In this document: positions 57,001-64,000 of the stretch, piece by piece
Numbering within the stretch: the stretch's first letter is position 1
How the letters are laid out: the number at the start of each line of letters is the position of its first letter
Source of the DNA: Ornithodoros turicata
Taxonomy: Eukaryota; Arthropoda; Arachnida; Ixodida; Argasidae
Direction of reading: 5' to 3'
DNA length: 64,000 nucleotides
Assembly (NCBI RefSeq): GCF_037126465.1
Contig: NW_026999405.1
Coordinates: forward strand, 434,001 to 498,000
Position numbers and translations under genes: made by a program
Notes under the pieces: model-generated
Told to the model about the DNA's origin: nothing
What the model saw: the letters and a program-made list of their open reading frames with translations, nothing else
Databases searched by the model: none

Positions 57001-59463
57001 CTAGTAATTTCTCCCTAGTATTTTTCCTTCATCAACATCAGCGTCAATATCATCGTCGTTCTCACTTTTGATTTTTGGAGAACGCTTTGCGTACGCCTGT
57101 TTGTAACGGTCTTTGTGAGGCCAACAAGGACAAGTCATGGGCAAGCTGTCTGCGCCACTGCTTTTTGGCCGTTAACGTCACTACATAAGTGTCACAAAAA
57201 TGCGTACGCCTCCTGCTTTCAACAAGTCAGGGGAGTCAGTGTCATTCTAGGTAATGGTTTGCTAACTGCGTGTTGCGGCGATGAACGTATGCTTCGAAAA
57301 CTTTAGTCAACCAAATTCCCGACTGACATGGTTCTGCCCATTCATTTGTCTAGAATGGGAGGCGAACATCTTTCTGTCACACTTATGCAGGTACGTATGA
57401 AACTGTCACACAAAGGCGTACGCCCCTCGCTGTCCACAAACCGAGTTTGATAACGGTATGATTCTGTGCAACGGTTGATCCTCATCGTGTTATGTGGTGA
57501 AGCTTTGTTGTAAGAAAGGAGCGGCTGCGCCGCAGAATATTCCTTTACTCTAAAAACTCAGCTTCACCACATAGCACGCTCTGCGCCAACCGTTGCCACG
57601 AATGATAGGGCTGATTAGGAGAGAGAGAGGGAGCGTACGCCTTTTTGTGTTAATTTGGACGTATGACACTTGATACAAAAAAGCGTATGCCTCCCTCTCT
57701 GCTCGAATAAGAACCCATAACCCTATGGCACTGGTTGGCGCAGAGCGTGCTATGCGGTGAAGTTCAGCTTTTAGAGTGTTGAGGTTAGCAGACCACAGAA
57801 AGTCATGACGTTGAGCGTTTACGCGGTGGTGGTGGTGGTGAAAGGGCTCGGCATTGTCCGCCTCACAGAGGTGGGCAACACCACGACGGACGCCCTGGGG
57901 GAATGTGCGTCCTGGGCAGACTTCTAAGGGAACTGTGCCGACATATACAGGGTGTCCCAGAAAACGTGTCATTGAATTATAATAAAAAAACTACGACACC
58001 TAGAATCATGCGGTCAACGGCATTTGTTCTTATTAGGTTTTTGCCACCTTGTAAAGTTAATGTCATATACCTCAAGTTTAATTATGCAAATATTTGCGAA
58101 GTGAACTCAGATTTGCCAAGGGAAGGTCACTTTTTTACCCCACCAATATGAAGAGCGTACCGAATTCACTCAAATCCATGATAATTGACAGTAATATTCA
58201 CAAACTGTCCCATCGGAAAAAATAGCCGAATATCATGCTTTTCGGAGCACCGGACCATAACGCGCGATGTCTTTCTGAGCGCAATCGCTCGCAGTCCGAC
58301 GAAAGGAGGTTCCGAAGCCAGCCCACAGAGTGATAGTAGAAAAAGTAACAGCTCCTAAAATTGGGGGAGGGAAAGCATTATCACAGCGAAAGTCGGACGT
58401 GATAAGCCATGCCTCCATTATCTCTTTCTGCGATGCCGGGGTGGGCTGGGTTTCCAACCTCCTTTCGTCGGACTGACACAGATTGCGCTGAAAAATTCAT
58501 CGTGCGCTATTCTGTGCGACCTCCGCAGAGCATGATGTTCGGCTACTTTTTCCTATGGGATAGCTCCTGAATATCCCTGTCAATTATCATTAATTTGAGT
58601 AAATTAGACACGCTCTTCACATTGGTGGGGTAAAAAATGACCTTGCCTAGGCAAATTTCCGACTTAGGCTGGCAAAAATTTACATAATTAAACTTACGTT
58701 ACACGACATTCACATGAGGAGGTGGCAAAAACCCAGTAAGAACAAATACAGTTGACCGCATGACTCTAGGTGGTGTAGTTTTTTTATTATAATTCAATGA
58801 CACGTTTTCTGGGACACCCTGTATGTCTGAAAGCGTCTGAGGAAAACCCAGGAAAAACCCCAGACAGCACAGCCGTACAGCCGTCACCGGGATTCGAACC
58901 CGAGTATTCCCCAGTCCCGACGTGACATGGCCAGTACGCTAACCACTGAGCCACGGGAGCTGGTGAGCGTTTACGTGGCAGCAGAAAGCTATAGCATTCT
59001 TCGCATTTCCCGTTAAGACCTATCGCTGGTGTACATAGACACGAAATACAGCTAAACGACATCTATTACCTAAAAATCGGGAGCACGAAAACCGTGTAGG
59101 ACATATTTACTTCATTCACCATGTATACGGTGTCATCTGAGCGATATCGCTGTACAAAATGACATAAATGCAGGTAGACCATATTCGTGACTGGGAAAGC
59201 CTGAGGTGGGGAAAGCTAAGGCTCACACCCAGTCATGGACACCTCACCATAGGATTTTGTTTTTTACTTACGAAAGGGTTGGACGCTCTCTATAAAAAAG
59301 TAACTGTGTCCAAATATGATCCAGGCCATTGACAGGAATCGTATGCCATGAAGCACAGCAAGGGATGTGCGTTTGCCGTTGGAAGTCTGGATTCCGAACG
59401 CCGAGAATGTCAGCAGGACTTCCATAACGATGGCAGGAAGAGTGACCTGCTTGAGCGTTTTGT
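35789..59463 (-). CDS. Gene B: NRF-6-like acyltransferase paralog, 10 exons seen, 5' incomplete
   Basis: Exons in coding order: 59463-59272, 55756-55660, 55534-55442, 53737-53572, 49388-49309, 49180-49061, 46522-46402, 42599-42416, 41753-41611, 36082-35789. They total 1490 nt, about 495 residues, with no stop or frameshift. The protein covers the acyltransferase-3 type membrane domain from the GH motif (IFGHSYF) to the C-terminal tail. The NRF-domain exons that should precede it were not found between 59464 and 64000; the first exon seen begins in phase 1, so they lie beyond the window or in the unread interval. Exon lengths and phases match gene A almost exactly. The two genes converge, with 7.0 kb between stop codons. 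Confidence 0.87.
37160..37320 (+). repeat. AAATACTTTTGTACTC low-complexity repeat, left of the Penelope-like element
   Basis: Imperfect repeats of AGTATTTAAAATAC, TTGTACTCTATTTAAAATAC and AATACTCTAATTAC. The same type of repeat lies to the right at 40400-40565, so the Penelope-like element and its flanks appear to have split one such block. Confidence 0.55.
37714..38105 (-). pseudogene. Inverted partial copy of the Penelope-like GIY-YIG domain
   Basis: Minus-strand text reads KQQKRQVCNTKHKNRWVDC, RQCVVYSIPLSC, then in a shifted frame MYIGQTGRCINTRLREHATL, HLAFHCDRCGCSPAFDKTSI and EEKGEKCVSAPSIALIQEQL. It covers only the last ~125 codons of the element, with a frameshift near the GIY-YIG start. 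Confidence 0.82.
38179..40043 (+). pseudogene. Penelope-like RT + GIY-YIG endonuclease, two frameshifts
   Basis: Three overlapping frames join into one protein of about 620 codons. Frame 1 (38179-about 38570): LLLADKEGGFVVVPTETYKE. Frame 2 (about 38570-39445): FFTAKTHKEGIPFRVIIT, KMFSVDVEDLCYSVPQ (motif A), SGTPIGSCLSPLLVDIYL (motif B) and FRYVDDFLIFLD (catalytic YVDD), LQFLDLKLSV. Frame 3 (about 39440-40043): cysteine pairs CNTKHKNRWVDCRQC, then VYIGQTGRCTNTRLREH (GIY-YIG) and HCDRCGCSHAFDKTSI. The first shift is near the T run at 38573, the second in AAAAAAA at 39430-39437. Apart from these, no stop interrupts the domains, so this is a young copy. Confidence 0.85.
40400..40565 (+). repeat. 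AAATACTTTTGTACTC low-complexity repeat, right flank
   Basis: The text TTTGTACTCTATCTTAATTAC and TATACTCTATCTTAATTACATT repeats as in 37160-37320. Confidence 0.55.
40660..41290. repeat. GTAACTTAGTTAC-type inverted repeats
   Basis: Many imperfect copies of GTAACTTGTAACTTAACTCGG, AAGTAACTCAGTAACTGC and GTAACGAGTT face each other across about 40800-41110. Similar blocks are at 43590-43755 and, in a TAGCG-rich variant, 43368-43520 and 45260-45390. Confidence 0.5.
41611..41753 (-). CDS. Gene B exon (i): LSW..L..LSY segment
   Basis: The minus-strand acceptor is gtccgtgcag and the donor is GAGAAG|gtgatt, phase 1 to 0, 143 nt. It encodes FIERILSWGPFSALGNLSYM and AYITHPVVMLYHASRTRDL, ending YYSQYEK. 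The open frame continues upstream of the acceptor, but only this start fits phase and length. Confidence 0.88.
42416..42599 (-). CDS. Gene B exon (h): two membrane helices
   Basis: The minus-strand acceptor is acaatgcag and the donor is TGGTG|gtgagt, phase 0 to 1, 184 nt. It encodes LTQVIGWCTSFAVGVAVLWA, PPPRVAAVYAATHRVAWC and IALSWLTFACITGHG. It is the same length as gene A 23224-23407. Confidence 0.9.
43368..43755. repeat. CGGTAGCG and GTAACTTAGTTACAG repeat blocks
   Basis: 43368-43520 alternates GCGCTACCG and CGGTAGCG units; 43590-43755 repeats AGTTACAGTTAC and GTAACTTAGTTAC. No coding signal. Confidence 0.55.
44440..44850. mobile_element. Element with CACACCTTTAAAGGTGT ends
   Basis: TTTTCACACCTTTAAAGGTGTAAC near 44470 and GCACACCTTTAAAGGTGTGAAAACG near 44821 are palindromic and face each other. 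The interior has no domain. Borders are approximate. Confidence 0.4.
45391..46401. other. Intron of gene B, no recognised gene
   Basis: Open frames on both strands at 45436-45990 have no motif or splice support. The stretch is unassigned. Confidence 0.35.
46402..46522 (-). CDS. Gene B exon (g): YHKPY motif
   Basis: The minus-strand acceptor is ctttttcag and the donor is AAGCCG|gtaagt, phase 2 to 0, 121 nt. It encodes TVSTLATLVYHKPYNHIGSF and CVGIYLGYLIVKFRNVKLKP. The core YHKPYxHIGxFCVGIxLG is shared with gene A. Confidence 0.9.
47340..47602 (-). repeat. tRNA-derived SINE
   Basis: Read on the minus strand, the head at about 47602-47535 has an A-box-like GGTTAGCTTACG and a B-box-like GGTTCAAATCGC, followed by a body containing CCTGGGTTTT, GTCGGCACAGTTCCCTTAG and GGACGCACATTCCCCCAGGG, and a variable 3' end. 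The same body occurs at 57790-57945. Ticks have a tRNA-derived SINE family named Ruka; whether this belongs to it needs a sequence comparison. Confidence 0.75.
47620..49060. other. Intron of gene B, no recognised gene
   Basis: Nothing assigned. Short open frames at 47930-48250 and 48520-48740 lack motifs. Confidence 0.35.
49061..49180 (-). CDS. Gene B exon (f): helix and LPPG loop
   Basis: The minus-strand acceptor is cccttgtag and the donor is CTAGA|gtaaga, phase 2 to 2, 120 nt. It encodes WPKLGLSVTFLLLLAGSVTS and LYKLPPGLIFYPDL, aligned with gene A KNLPPGMLFEPNY. The intron to exon (e) is 128 bases. Confidence 0.87.
49309..49388 (-). CDS. Gene B exon (e): TWY motif
   Basis: The minus-strand acceptor is tctcgcag and the donor is TACAA|gtaagt, phase 0 to 2, 80 nt. 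It encodes CLVATWYLACNFQFF and VVSVFILILLY. An Asn stands where many relatives carry an acidic residue two positions before the Q. Confidence 0.87.
50020..53140 (-). mobile_element. Decayed Ty3/gypsy-type LTR retroelement
   Basis: Coding is on the minus strand with many shifts. About 52500-52180: IALHWAIARKFYCN, TDNWAVMH, then an RNase H tail (SYVRSYGVQFYHS, GKQ/AKHYRGNL). About 51850-51780: PFDCIANDHV, the start of the integrase core. About 51700-51540: YGTP, NDNDKVLMF, and CGPVLYTPETNG-like text in mixed frames. About 51190-51010: FQIGDQVPFANG ... FDGPYTI, the integrase C-terminal domain. Flanking direct repeats at about 50020-50292 and 52870-53140 share CACCCA.CTACGG, GAAGAAG.TTCAGT, CACATCT.GCCCTC and start TGTAGAGGAG on the minus strand, so they are the two LTRs. 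gag was not recognised. Confidence 0.65.
53572..53737 (-). CDS. Gene B exon (d): helix and Trp-rich loop
   Basis: The minus-strand acceptor is cctctag and the donor is GATATG|gtaggt, phase 2 to 0, 166 nt. It encodes MTPPLVLALGLLFLMPAL, GDGPFWSDIMGTEIQLC and KSWWSNLLYINNFWPSKDM. It is collinear with gene A 17015-17180. Confidence 0.9.
53950..54035 (+). repeat. LINE 3' UTR fragment
   Basis: GGGGTAGAGTATCGCCCCCGG + CGATGAAACTCC..AATCATTATT + AATGTTGTTGTCGC matches the end of the LINE at 32195-32300 in opposite orientation. It lies 0.2 kb upstream of gene B exon (d). Confidence 0.65.
54686..54931. mobile_element. Palindromic MITE, second subfamily
   Basis: CACTCTAAAAACTGAACTTCATC and GATGAAGTTCAG-like right end AGTTTTTAGAGTG; arms share GCCAACCATTGCCACCAATG and GAAGAGAGAGGGGCGTAC. 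Flanks are CG and CA instead of TA, probably mutated. Confidence 0.75.
55442..55534 (-). CDS. Gene B exon (c): membrane domain
   Basis: The minus-strand acceptor is taattacag and the donor is TTGGAG|gtgagt, phase 2 to 2, 93 nt, one codon longer than gene A. It encodes GLLVVYTSWRELEENDGRL and NVIRFLFNKYWR, so the conserved RYFR of gene A reads KYWR here. The intron between it and exon (b) is only 125 bases. Confidence 0.85.
55660..55756 (-). CDS. Gene B exon (b): membrane domain
   Basis: The minus-strand acceptor is ctcttccag and the donor is ATAAG|gtaagc, phase 1 to 2, 97 nt. It encodes GLFNGHEMYSDNFFFSGI and INFTLGVDSFFLI, aligned with gene A GLLRAYDNMAGDLFFSPF. Confidence 0.87.
56160..56335. 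repeat. Decayed palindromic MITE
   Basis: GCTTCAGCACAAAGCACGCTG, ACCATCATTCGGAATGATACCG and TGCGCTATGCGGTGAAGTTC are recognisable pieces of the MITE family around duplicated GATACCGAGTGAT units. Confidence 0.45.
57060..57515. repeat. Two decayed MITE copies in tandem
   Basis: About 57060-57290 and 57300-57515 each have an inward pair of GCGTACGCC units with CACAAA and end in GTGTTATGTGGTGAAGC or similar. The termini are lost. Confidence 0.45.
57546..57778. mobile_element. Palindromic MITE, second subfamily
   Basis: It runs from ACTCTAAAAACTCAGCTTCACC to GGTGAAGTTCAGCTTTTAGAGTG. Arms share ACATAGCACGCTCTGCGCCA / TGGCGCAGAGCGTGCTATG and the turn GAGCGTACGCC..TTTGTG. The first two bases of the left end are eroded. 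Confidence 0.75.
57790..58965 (-). repeat. tRNA-derived SINE split by a DNA element
   Basis: The head is at 58965-58822 on the minus strand: A-box GTGGCTCAGTGGTTAGCG (58954-58937) and B-box GGTTCGAATCC (58900-58890), then GCTGTGCTGTCTGGGG. The body continues at 57947-57790 (GTCGGCACAGTTCCC, CCCAGGGCGTCC) and ends at a GGT repeat. Removing the 874-bp insert rebuilds the same order seen at 47340-47602. Confidence 0.8.
57948..58821. mobile_element. CAGGGTGTCCCAGAAAACG inverted-repeat element, copy 2
   Basis: The termini CAGGGTGTCCCAGAAAACGT and ACGTTTTCTGGGACACCCTG are perfect complements and the match continues for about 100 bases per side (CACCTAGAATCATGCGGTCAAC and complement). Inner arms at 58165-58250 and 58500-58600 also pair (TGATAATTGACAG, CCGAATATCATGC). 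TATA precedes and TAT follows it inside a SINE. No transposase is present. Copy 1 is at 3145-4022. Confidence 0.8.
59272..59463 (-). CDS. Gene B exon (a): helix and GH motif
   Basis: The acceptor, read on the minus strand, is tgcttccag and the donor is TTTC|gtaagt, 192 nt, phase 1 to 1. It encodes KTLKQVTLPAIVMEVLLTFS, GIQTSNGKRTSLAVLHGIRF and LSMAWIIFGHSYFFIESVQP. It is 24 nt longer than its gene A counterpart, the extra length being N-terminal to the GH motif. Confidence 0.88.
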
Positions 59464-61990
59464 CTGGAAGCAAACAAATATTGAAATAACTCTTGCAGCA
59501 GAACAACAGTATGGCAACAAAGTCGCTAACACTCGCAAAATCCGCCTTGGACTAATGGAATCCCAACAGCTACTTATTCGGCCATTCCAGTCTCTTTTTG
59601 TCGTCATTGGTGTGGAGTGACGCTGATCAAAACCATTTGAAAATAAAACGTTGTCAAAATAAATATTTTCAAATCCATCCTTTCTAATTGGTCGACAGCC
59701 AAAGCCTTCTACGTCCGAGTACGAAAATAGTACGATATGCATTCTTGGAATGGGCATTCGAGTCTAAGGCATTTCGATGCAGGATATTTCTGTGCGGGTG
59801 TTTCTGTGCGGGTGTTTCGGTGCACGGGCACGGTGGTGCACGGTGGTGGACATCTTGGAGAACGCACGTTTTTGGTACATTGACAGTTCGGTGCACGGGC
59901 ATTTCGGTACAGTCGGGCCGACAAATATGTCTCCGTGAGCCCGGCCGAGCCGGGTCACGCAGCTAATTCCTTACAATTAATGCAGGGCTATTAGTTCATA
60001 TCATGACGTGCCTTGCGTGATTCCTGCGCATATATTTCCAAAAACAAAGAAAGGGCGCTGCATTATGCGGTATGTGCATGGTTTCACCCTCTAGGACTGT
60101 ATCTTATTACGGAGAAAGTCTCATTACGACAAAATAGTCCTTTAATCCCCAAGTGCGTCATGACGACCAAAATCTCAGCTCGACAACGGGTTGTGGGCTG
60201 CCGCTTCCGGTTCAGACACGTGTACACCTAGAGATAAGGTTTGTGCGATAGGGGGAGACGCCCCTGTCTCCGAGATGTTACTTAAGCGACAGTGGAAGGC
60301 AGCGGGAGCGGATTTTTGCCTGGACTGGGTCTTGCGGCGACACGACCGACGCTGCTGTGCCCTTGAACATGTAAGAGAATAAACACTGTTTCTCTTGTTC
60401 AATTGCGGTGTTCGTGTTCTTCGGGGTTGCGGCGGGTCGATTACGGAACCACCCCGGGTTTGTGGGCCGCGGTCCCCACAAGGTCGAGGCAATTACGACC
60501 GAAGATGTCTCATTACGGCCAAAGGTAGAGGCATTCAAGTACAAGCCACAATGTTGTCATATTTATTGCGACCTGGGTAGCCATAACGGCACGCTGCATG
60601 GCTTAGACTCTTCTCGATGCACATTGACACTGCACATCATATCATAGTGTGGTCTGAGAGCAGTTTGGCTCACAGTAGCCATACATGCATATACAGGGTG
60701 TTTCACTTAAGTGATAAAAAAGTCTAACTGGCGACGTACCCGTCGGAGGATTGTGGGACTTTTGGCAATAACTTTCGGGAAACTTTTGAAATTTTTTTTA
60801 TTTAACTTTGAAAATAGCCAAGCGAATCTTACTTTTTTTTAACGAAATATGAAGTCCCCCACGGATAACTGCAGGCCCAACAAAAACTATGCGCAGTACA
60901 GCAACAGAAATAGTCACTTGGGCATTAAAGAATTATTTACGGTCATGAGACTTGGACGTAATGAGATGCTACCGACACTCTAGAACCTTCACAAAGCCAC
61001 TTGGCATTCATCATGAGTCCTCACATCTTCCACCACCACGCACTCAAAACCAGAACAACAACAACAACAACAAATAAATCGTGACTATGACCTGGGATGA
61101 TTCACCACTGGAGAGCAGTACACTACCCCATTACACGATTGCAAATGAAGTTGAACTTATGTGCAAAACCAGAATAAATGGGAAGCGGTTGGAAAGTCCG
61201 TCCACAACGTCCTCTACTTCCACAAAAACGTGTACTGCAACGATAACGCTCTTGCCCGCATGCCTTATGGACTTTGGTGTGCTGGACTTTGTAACATCGT
61301 GTTCTCTTATACGTGAGTCACAGCTGGAGATGCCAGGGCGGGCATTATTCGCTGAGTCACCGGGCCGTACGGGGCCTGGCCGCATAAAAACGGGAAGGCC
61401 TGTGCCGGACCGGGCTCGTAAAAGTTGGCCGGTGCAGAGGTCTAGTCACGCACACGCGAAGCGTCCTGAACTCGTCGGAAAAACGTACTTTTAGGCCTTG
61501 GGCCCTTACGCACGTTTCGTGCAGGGGAATCAAAAGGAAGCATGTATTAGTGAGTTTTGGAATAGCGTACGCAAAGGCGACAGTGTACGTTATACAAAAA
61601 CTCACTATTAGGGAGTTTTACCACATCGGAACCGTTCCAGGGAAAAACAGAGAGGAAGCTATCAAATGTGAGATCAGTAAAGTGATGCCAGACAGATCAC
61701 AGGAATCGAAATGCTTGGTATACCATATCTTTAAAACGGTTACCGTAATGACTTTCCAAACTGCTAAATCTCTTTTAATTCTTCGAAGCCTACAGAGCCG
61801 CGATAAGTAAACAAACGGGGGTGAGCACTGTGACGCCACACGGACACCGACGACCAAAAAAATGCGTTTTTTGCATTACCTTCATTTCCTGGCGCTTGTA
61901 ACATTACGATACATTGTGATAAGATGCGATACGATGTGATCCGATAAAATTGGAACGTGGTGAGCAGCAGAAATTGTCGAAATGAGGAAA
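59464..61990. other. Region upstream of the first seen gene B exon
   Basis: No NRF-domain exon could be found on the minus strand. 59790-59910 has short GTGCACGGGCA / GGTGTTTC repeats. An element end CAGGGTGTTTCACTTAAGTG stands at about 60693. 61045-61085 is an AAC repeat followed by a LINE-tail-like sequence (AATAAATCGTGAC..GACCTGGGATGATTCACC). Confidence 0.4.
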
Positions 61991-61994
61991 ACTA

Positions 61995-62230
61995 CACTCT
62001 TAAAAATGAACTTCACCACATAGCACGCTCCTAGCCAACCATCATCCCGAATGACAACGTTCTCGCCCCTGATTTGTTGAAAACGGGAGGAGGAGCCTAT
62101 TTTGTGCCATTATGCACGGCACAAAATAGGCTCCTCCTCCCGTTTTCAACAAATCTAGGGCGAGAACGTTGTCATTGGGGATGATGGTTGGCTAGGAGCG
62201 TGCTATGTGGTGAAGTTCATTTTTAAGAGT
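61995..62230. mobile_element. Near-perfect palindromic MITE, first subfamily
   Basis: CACTCTTAAAAATGAACTTCACC to the complement ending TTTTTAAGAGTG, flanked by TA at 61993-61994 and 62231-62232. The arms (about 115 bases) match almost fully, including GCTCCTAGCCAACCATCATCC and GATTTGTTGAAAACGGGAGG, and turn at TGTGCCATTATGCACGGCACA. This is the best-preserved copy in the window and a good reference for the family. Confidence 0.85.
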
Positions 62231-63375
62231 GTACGTACATTCCGGAATCAGAGTCACAGAAGACGCTAAAAGGATAGCGGACCAACGAACTGTTCCGAAG
62301 GGTCTCGTTAACCGTAGAGACATAGCGGCAAGCCCTCCGTAGTGAGAACGCGAAAACCGCGCTTTCTGTCGACATTCCTTGACGTCACCATTCGCGTCGT
62401 GACGTCGCGTTGGGCTCCACCAAGTGTGAACTAGGCATTAGAGAGCTCCTACCTCGACGCCGACTGGACCACGTTTCGTGTTTGCTCGACGTGTTTGCGT
62501 TCACTGAGCACCGACAAGGTTTTGGCACTCGCAGTGTACCAAGGCTATGTCTATCCTCCGCCCGTGGCGACCGATTGGCTGGAGCTCAACTTGTTGAGTA
62601 AACGACTGATCCCTCCGCGAATACCGTTTATGCAGATCCGGTGCCTTCAGCATGTTCTCATGCACGGCGGAGGTCAGTACGCCCATTAAGAGATCAGTCT
62701 TTCAGTGACCAACCTTAAAGGGGAGATAAGATGTAGGCTAGCTCGTTGCGCACGATGGAAGGGAACACCGAGACGTACGTCGAAGAGACGTTGTTGTCTT
62801 CTGTACGACTCTTCGTTGTCTTGGAGTTCCCTTCTTGCAATTAACAACTTTTCTGCAAACACATCACAAACATTTTAGAAACCAAATTGCTGGCCGTCAC
62901 AAAAGATGCAATGTGGGTGCAATGCCAAACTTTTCGTCAGCTGAGTTAAGGCGAAGATTTGGGCAAGTTGGTACACAACTATGTAAAAACAGCGCAGAGA
63001 CGGGACACGAAGAAGAAACAAGTGCACACACAGAGCGCTGACTAACAACTGAAGCTTTAATTCCCAAAGGGGCAAAACCGAAAGGAGGAGAAGAACAAGA
63101 AAGGAGGACAATCAAGAACACTCTTGAAGATAAGCAATCTCTTTGTACAATAGATCTATACTGACGGCTTGCTGACACATCTTTCACCTCTATTATGAAT
63201 AGACATCTACCTGTTTGTAAACCAATGACGTCATAGTGTTCGACAGCGCCACGAATTTGGTAGAGTTGAACTATGCTCAAAGCTAGTGGCGAACAAGGTC
63301 GTGCCCGAAAGCCACGGTCTTGAGGGGATTACGATGGTCCCTGAAAGGGACGCGACCATCGGTCCTACTTTTCTT

Positions 63376-63591
63376 TCAATAGGAGGCAGCGAACAATTGC
63401 CAATTCGTGGAACCCAGCCCTCCCCTTTCGGTTTGTTTCGGTTTCGGTCTGTCTACCAACGTCATGATGACGTTTGTCGGGTAGAGGTCTATTCGTGCTC
63501 CTTCGTAAATTTCCCTGGCGAGCTTATCGGAGTAGCTCCTAAGTACACGTGTGTCTTCCAAACGAGGTCTTCCGGTTGCAACAAAATGCAT
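63376..63591 (-). pseudogene. Penelope-like endonuclease fragment, minus arm
   Basis: Minus-strand GRPRLEDTRVLRSYSDKLAR and EIYEGARIDLYP repeat the C-terminal part of the plus-arm domain (RPRLEDTCVFKSYSDRLARE). The GIY-YIG motif itself is not included, so the arm is shorter than the plus arm. Confidence 0.75.
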
Positions 63592-63840
63592 GTAAGGCCT
63601 TTCGTCCAGTGCAAGTGTAATGTTATTTATGACATTCCTCTGACTTGCGGGAAGTCATATGTGGGGCAGACAGGACGGTGTCTGAATGACAGGCTGCGCG
63701 AACACTCATCCTCCCTGCAAACCCACACAGGCTGCAACCTGGCCATGCACTGTCGAGATTGCGGATGCCGACCTCGTTTGGAAGACACATGTGTATTTAA
63801 GAGCTACTCCGACAGGCTCGCCAGGGAAATTTACAAATGA
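63592..63840 (+). pseudogene. Penelope-like GIY-YIG endonuclease fragment, plus arm
   Basis: VRPFVQCKCNVIYDIPLTCG is followed by KSYVGQTGRCLNDRLREHSS and LAMHCRDCGCRPRLEDTCVF, SYSDRLAREIYK, then a stop at 63838. K-S-Y-V-G-Q-T-G-R-C is the GIY-YIG core, preceded by a Cys pair and followed by the CRDCGC cluster as in the first element. The reverse transcriptase is absent. Confidence 0.8.
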
Positions 63841-64000
63841 GCACAAATTCATACTAGGGGTGAAAGACGTGTCAGCAAGCCGTCAGTAGACCTATTGTAC
63901 AAAGAGATTAATTATCTTCAAGAGTGTTCTTGATTGTCCTCCTTTCTTGTTCTTCTCTCCATTCGGTTTTGCACCCTTCGGGAAGTAAAGCCAAGGAGAT

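Larger units (their letters stand above)
62990..64000. mobile_element. Second Penelope-like element, head-to-head arms, runs off the window
   Basis: A minus-strand arm (63591 to about 63030) and a plus-strand arm (63592 to the edge) carry the same 3' sequence: GTGTCAGCAAGCCGTCAGTA, TTGTACAAAGAGATT, CTTCAAGAGTGTTCTTGATTG and GTCCTCCTTTCTTGTTCTTC. The plus arm encodes the endonuclease domain. This is a different family from the element at 37560-40183; the domains share GQTGRC-N-RLREH but little else. Confidence 0.75.

Noticed and set aside
58889..58954. A tRNA gene on the minus strand (A-box and B-box present)
   Set aside because: The cloverleaf is not completed and the sequence continues into the same SINE body as at 47340-47602; it is a SINE head.

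Overview
The window is eukaryotic DNA: genes are split by introns with GT..AG borders, there is no bacterial-style gene packing, and most of the sequence is repeats. The gene family (nose-resistant-to-fluoxetine, NRF-6-like multipass acyltransferases) and the repeat mix (Penelope-like elements with GIY-YIG domains, tRNA-derived SINEs, palindromic MITEs, several LINE clades) point to an arthropod. A chelicerate, most likely a hard tick, is my best guess; that identification is inference, not something the sequence proves.

Two paralogous NRF-6-like genes run tail to tail. Gene A is on the + strand, with fourteen exons recognised from 5990 to the stop at 28800. Its first exons (signal peptide and start of the NRF domain) were not found and probably lie left of the window. 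Gene B is on the - strand, with ten exons recognised from 59463 down to the stop at 35789. Its NRF-domain exons lie beyond 59463 and were not found. Seven of the eight internal exons shared by both genes have the same length (97, 166, 80, 120, 121, 184 and 143 nt), and the remaining one differs by one codon. All intron phases agree, so the pair arose by inverted duplication. Together the exons encode an extracellular Cys-containing NRF region (gene A only) followed by about ten hydrophobic segments of an acyltransferase-3 type membrane domain and a polar C-terminal tail.

Layout: 1-1400, nested palindromic MITEs; 1753-2520, a 768-bp palindromic element; 3145-4022, a TA-flanked inverted-repeat element; 4025-5215, a truncated LINE; 5990-28800, gene A, whose introns hold a second large palindrome (8188-9265), MITEs, a LINE relic (about 20950-21905), an LTR-element relic broken by a hAT MITE (25439-26879) and an inverted pair of sequences with a hammerhead-like core (27170-27708). 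The intergenic stretch 28801-35788 contains a nested inverted-repeat element (29968-31984) and a LINE 3' end (32195-32880). 35789-59463 is gene B, whose introns hold a nearly complete Penelope-like element (37560-40183), a SINE (47340-47602), a decayed Ty3/gypsy element (50020-53140) and a SINE split by a DNA element (57790-58965). The right edge holds a textbook palindromic MITE (61995-62230) and a second Penelope-like element (about 62990 onward).

No prokaryotic operon, CRISPR array, free-standing tRNA or rRNA gene was seen. The most unusual material is the structure of the mobile elements: inverted terminal arms on two unrelated Penelope-like elements, self-nested MITEs, and giant palindromes. 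Coordinates of exons were set from reading frame, phase and splice sites; coordinates of repeats were set by eye and most are accurate to within some tens of bases.
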